Source: an uncultured Erysipelotrichaceae bacterium
Lineage (GTDB): Bacteria; Bacillota_I; Bacilli_A; RFN20; CAG-826
Length of the DNA stretch: 7,073 nucleotides
Reading direction: 5' to 3'
Assembly: GCA_902791085.1 (NCBI GenBank)
Contig: CADAUN010000074.1
Location: 1-7,073, forward strand
The position numbers and the translations under genes are program-made. Below, in pieces: positions 5,898 through 7,073 of this stretch. A model generated the notes under the pieces. The model was not told the origin of the DNA, ran no database searches, and was given only the letters and a program-made list of their open reading frames with translations. The stretch's first letter is position 1. Every line of letters starts with the position of its first letter.

Positions 5898-6770
5898 ATG
5901 AAATATTTTCACAATCCATTTAGCCATGTTCGTTGTGAGCAATGTGGCAAAACTTATGATCCCACCGCTTCAGAATGTCCTTATTGCCACGCCTCTAATC
6001 CCAAATATGAACCGCAATATCGTTCCTTCCGCTATACCGCTAATCTTCCTTGGTGGCGCGAAATTCTTCTTTTCCTCATCGGAAGTTTGGGTTTTCAAGT
6101 TCTTGGCATCATGCTCTCTTTTGCCGTGATTCTTTTCTTGCGGCTAGGTCCTCAAAGCGGTTTAAGTAATGCGGAATGGAACTCCTATCTAGCAAATTAT
6201 CAGAAAAGTTCTCAATATCTTACCATCGTCAACGACGGCGCCTATGCGTTGCTTTTGACCGCGATGTTACTTTTCCTTTGGCGGAACAACAAAACCATCT
6301 TCTCTTCTTTCAAAAATCCGCGCACTTGGTTAGGCATTCCGCTTGGTTTTGGCGTCATTCTTTTGTCTATCATTTGGGGATCGATTGCGAATCAGCTCGG
6401 CGCCACCACGAATGAAAATGAGGCCGCGGTTGAAAGCACCATCTTATATTTGCCCGTATTATCCGTATTGATGACTGGCTTTGTGGCTCCTTTTTGTGAA
6501 GAACTAACTTATCGGGTGGGCGCTTTTGGCTTCTTAAAACGCGTAAATCGCGTGCTCGCCTATGTTGTTGTTGGATTGTTATTCGGGCTTATCCATATTC
6601 ATGATTATTCTTCTCCTAACGAATGGCTCTCTTTCCCTTCTTATGCCATCGCTGGTTTCTCCTTTTGTTTCATTTACGAACGTTTTGGGTTTGGTGCTTC
6701 TTTTTTAGCTCACGCTACCAATAACGTAGTGGCGGTGATTTCCACCATTATTGCTGCTTATTATGCGTAA
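5898..6770 (+). CDS. CPBP-family intramembrane metalloprotease with N-terminal zinc ribbon
   Basis: This 290-residue membrane protein belongs to the CPBP (CAAX protease and bacteriocin-processing, formerly Abi) family, whose members cleave within or near the membrane. Residues 13-30 form a zinc ribbon (C13, C16, C27, C30) that should lie in the cytoplasm before the first span. Hydrophobic segments lie at about 54-82, 112-128, 145-165, 183-199, 219-233, 247-262 and 268-288. The three family motifs are intact: EELTYR (E201, E202, R206), FGLIH (F229, H233) and HATNN (H272, N276), so the protein should be active. The substrate is unknown; bacterial members act in bacteriocin immunity, peptide maturation or prenyl-protein processing. 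I chose the ATG at 5898 because it falls next to the predicted +1. In-frame ATGs at 5889 and 5862 overlap promoter elements. No Shine-Dalgarno site is seen. The gene is divergent from the yigZ-like gene and overlaps the TraX-like gene by 8 nt. Confidence 0.88.
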   Translation: MKYFHNPFSHVRCEQCGKTYDPTASECPYCHASNPKYEPQYRSFRYTANLPWWREILLFLIGSLGFQVLGIMLSFAVILFLRLGPQSGLSNAEWNSYLANYQKSSQYLTIVNDGAYALLLTAMLLFLWRNNKTIFSSFKNPRTWLGIPLGFGVILLSIIWGSIANQLGATTNENEAAVESTILYLPVLSVLMTGFVAPFCEELTYRVGAFGFLKRVNRVLAYVVVGLLFGLIHIHDYSSPNEWLSFPSYAIAGFSFCFIYERFGFGASFLAHATNNVVAVISTIIAAYYA

Positions 6771-7073
6771 TAAAGTTCAAGTTCTTTCCTCATTTTGGCT
6801 CAAAATATTGGCTCTTGTATCCATGACTTTTAGCCATATTGGCACTTTTCTTTCTCTCTATGGCATCGCTAGCGATTGCGCTTCTTTATTCTTAATCATT
6901 GGACGAATCGCTTTTCCGTTATACGCCTTTATGTTGGCGGAGGGGTTACATAAAACCCACGATCGCTGGAATTATATTTTACGTTTGGCATTAATTTGGT
7001 CCGTCATTTTTTTAACGGAGTTCGTGTTTTCTTTTGTAAATCCCGAAATGATGGCGAAAGTTTCCGCTCAAGC
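6763..7073 (+). CDS. TraX-family membrane protein, partial (3' end outside the window)
   Basis: The visible 103 residues run off the window end without a stop. They resemble the start of TraX-family proteins. In F-type plasmids TraX acetylates pilin; chromosomal homologues are common in Firmicutes and mostly uncharacterised. Seen here are the opening LKILALVSM (13-21), the conserved IIGRIAFPLYAF (45-56), AEG (59-61) and a third hydrophobic stretch at 71-91. The usual M-x-x-DH near the end of the first span reads MTFSH (21-25): the histidine is kept and the aspartate is Ser24. The ATG overlaps the CPBP gene by 8 nt in a different frame and has no Shine-Dalgarno site, so translation is probably coupled to it. 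Pilin acetylation is not implied, as no conjugation genes are in view. Confidence 0.75.
   Translation, partial: MRNKVQVLSSFWLKILALVSMTFSHIGTFLSLYGIASDCASLFLIIGRIAFPLYAFMLAEGLHKTHDRWNYILRLALIWSVIFLTEFVFSFVNPEMMAKVSAQ

Noticed and set aside
1..7073. Mollicutes-type code with TGA as tryptophan
   Set aside because: The yigZ-like gene ends at TGA in a clean ATGA overlap, tryptophans are encoded by TGG, and all genes reach family-typical lengths without reading through TGA.
1..7073. Defence island, mobile element or CRISPR locus
   Set aside because: There are no spaced direct repeats, transposase or integrase motifs, or terminal inverted repeats. CPBP and TraX-like proteins alone do not indicate mobility or defence.

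Overview
The window is an ordinary-looking chromosomal segment of a low-to-moderate GC Gram-positive (Bacillota-like) bacterium. The basis is a strong AAAGGAG ribosome site, sigma-A-type promoters, tight gene packing and the protein families present. A Bacilli/Erysipelotrichia or Mollicutes-adjacent gut lineage is plausible, but the sequence does not settle it. The genetic code is standard: the yigZ-family gene ends in TGA and no gene needs TGA as tryptophan. I see no insertion sequence, CRISPR array, tRNA, rRNA or phage marker.

Layout. (1) Bases 81-1871, plus strand: a single-gene unit with a sigma-A promoter, an 18-bp dyad over the predicted transcription start, and a 551-residue uridine kinase-like protein that carries ThrRS-like N-terminal domains. 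A strong hairpin terminator follows. (2) Bases 1841-5839, minus strand, converging on gene 1: a four-gene run in the order IMPACT/YigZ-family protein, Xaa-Pro aminopeptidase (M24B), an unrecognised 298-residue protein and a DUF5677-like protein. The first two genes overlap by ATGA, the next junction has 1 nt and the last has 36 nt. The last gene shares the hairpin at 1828-1862 as a bidirectional terminator. (3) Bases 5898-7073, plus strand, divergent from the run: a zinc-ribbon CPBP-family intramembrane protease, overlapping by 8 nt a TraX-family membrane protein cut off by the window end.

The most distinctive feature is the promoter architecture. Between the divergent yigZ-like and CPBP genes, a GTGCC-TTT-GGCAC dyad supplies both -35 elements, each 17 bp from its -10 box. 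The -10 boxes lie only 6-7 nt before the ATG codons, which predicts leaderless mRNAs. The DUF5677-like gene has the same TACAAT-N6-ATG layout. Gene 1, in contrast, has a classical leader and Shine-Dalgarno site.

Functionally, the genes suggest nucleoside salvage (gene 1), peptide turnover and an IMPACT-type protein (minus run), and membrane proteolysis or modification (plus pair). I see no convincing new multi-gene system. The best candidates for new biology are the unrecognised 298-residue protein with its DUF5677-like neighbour, and the mirror-symmetric leaderless promoter.
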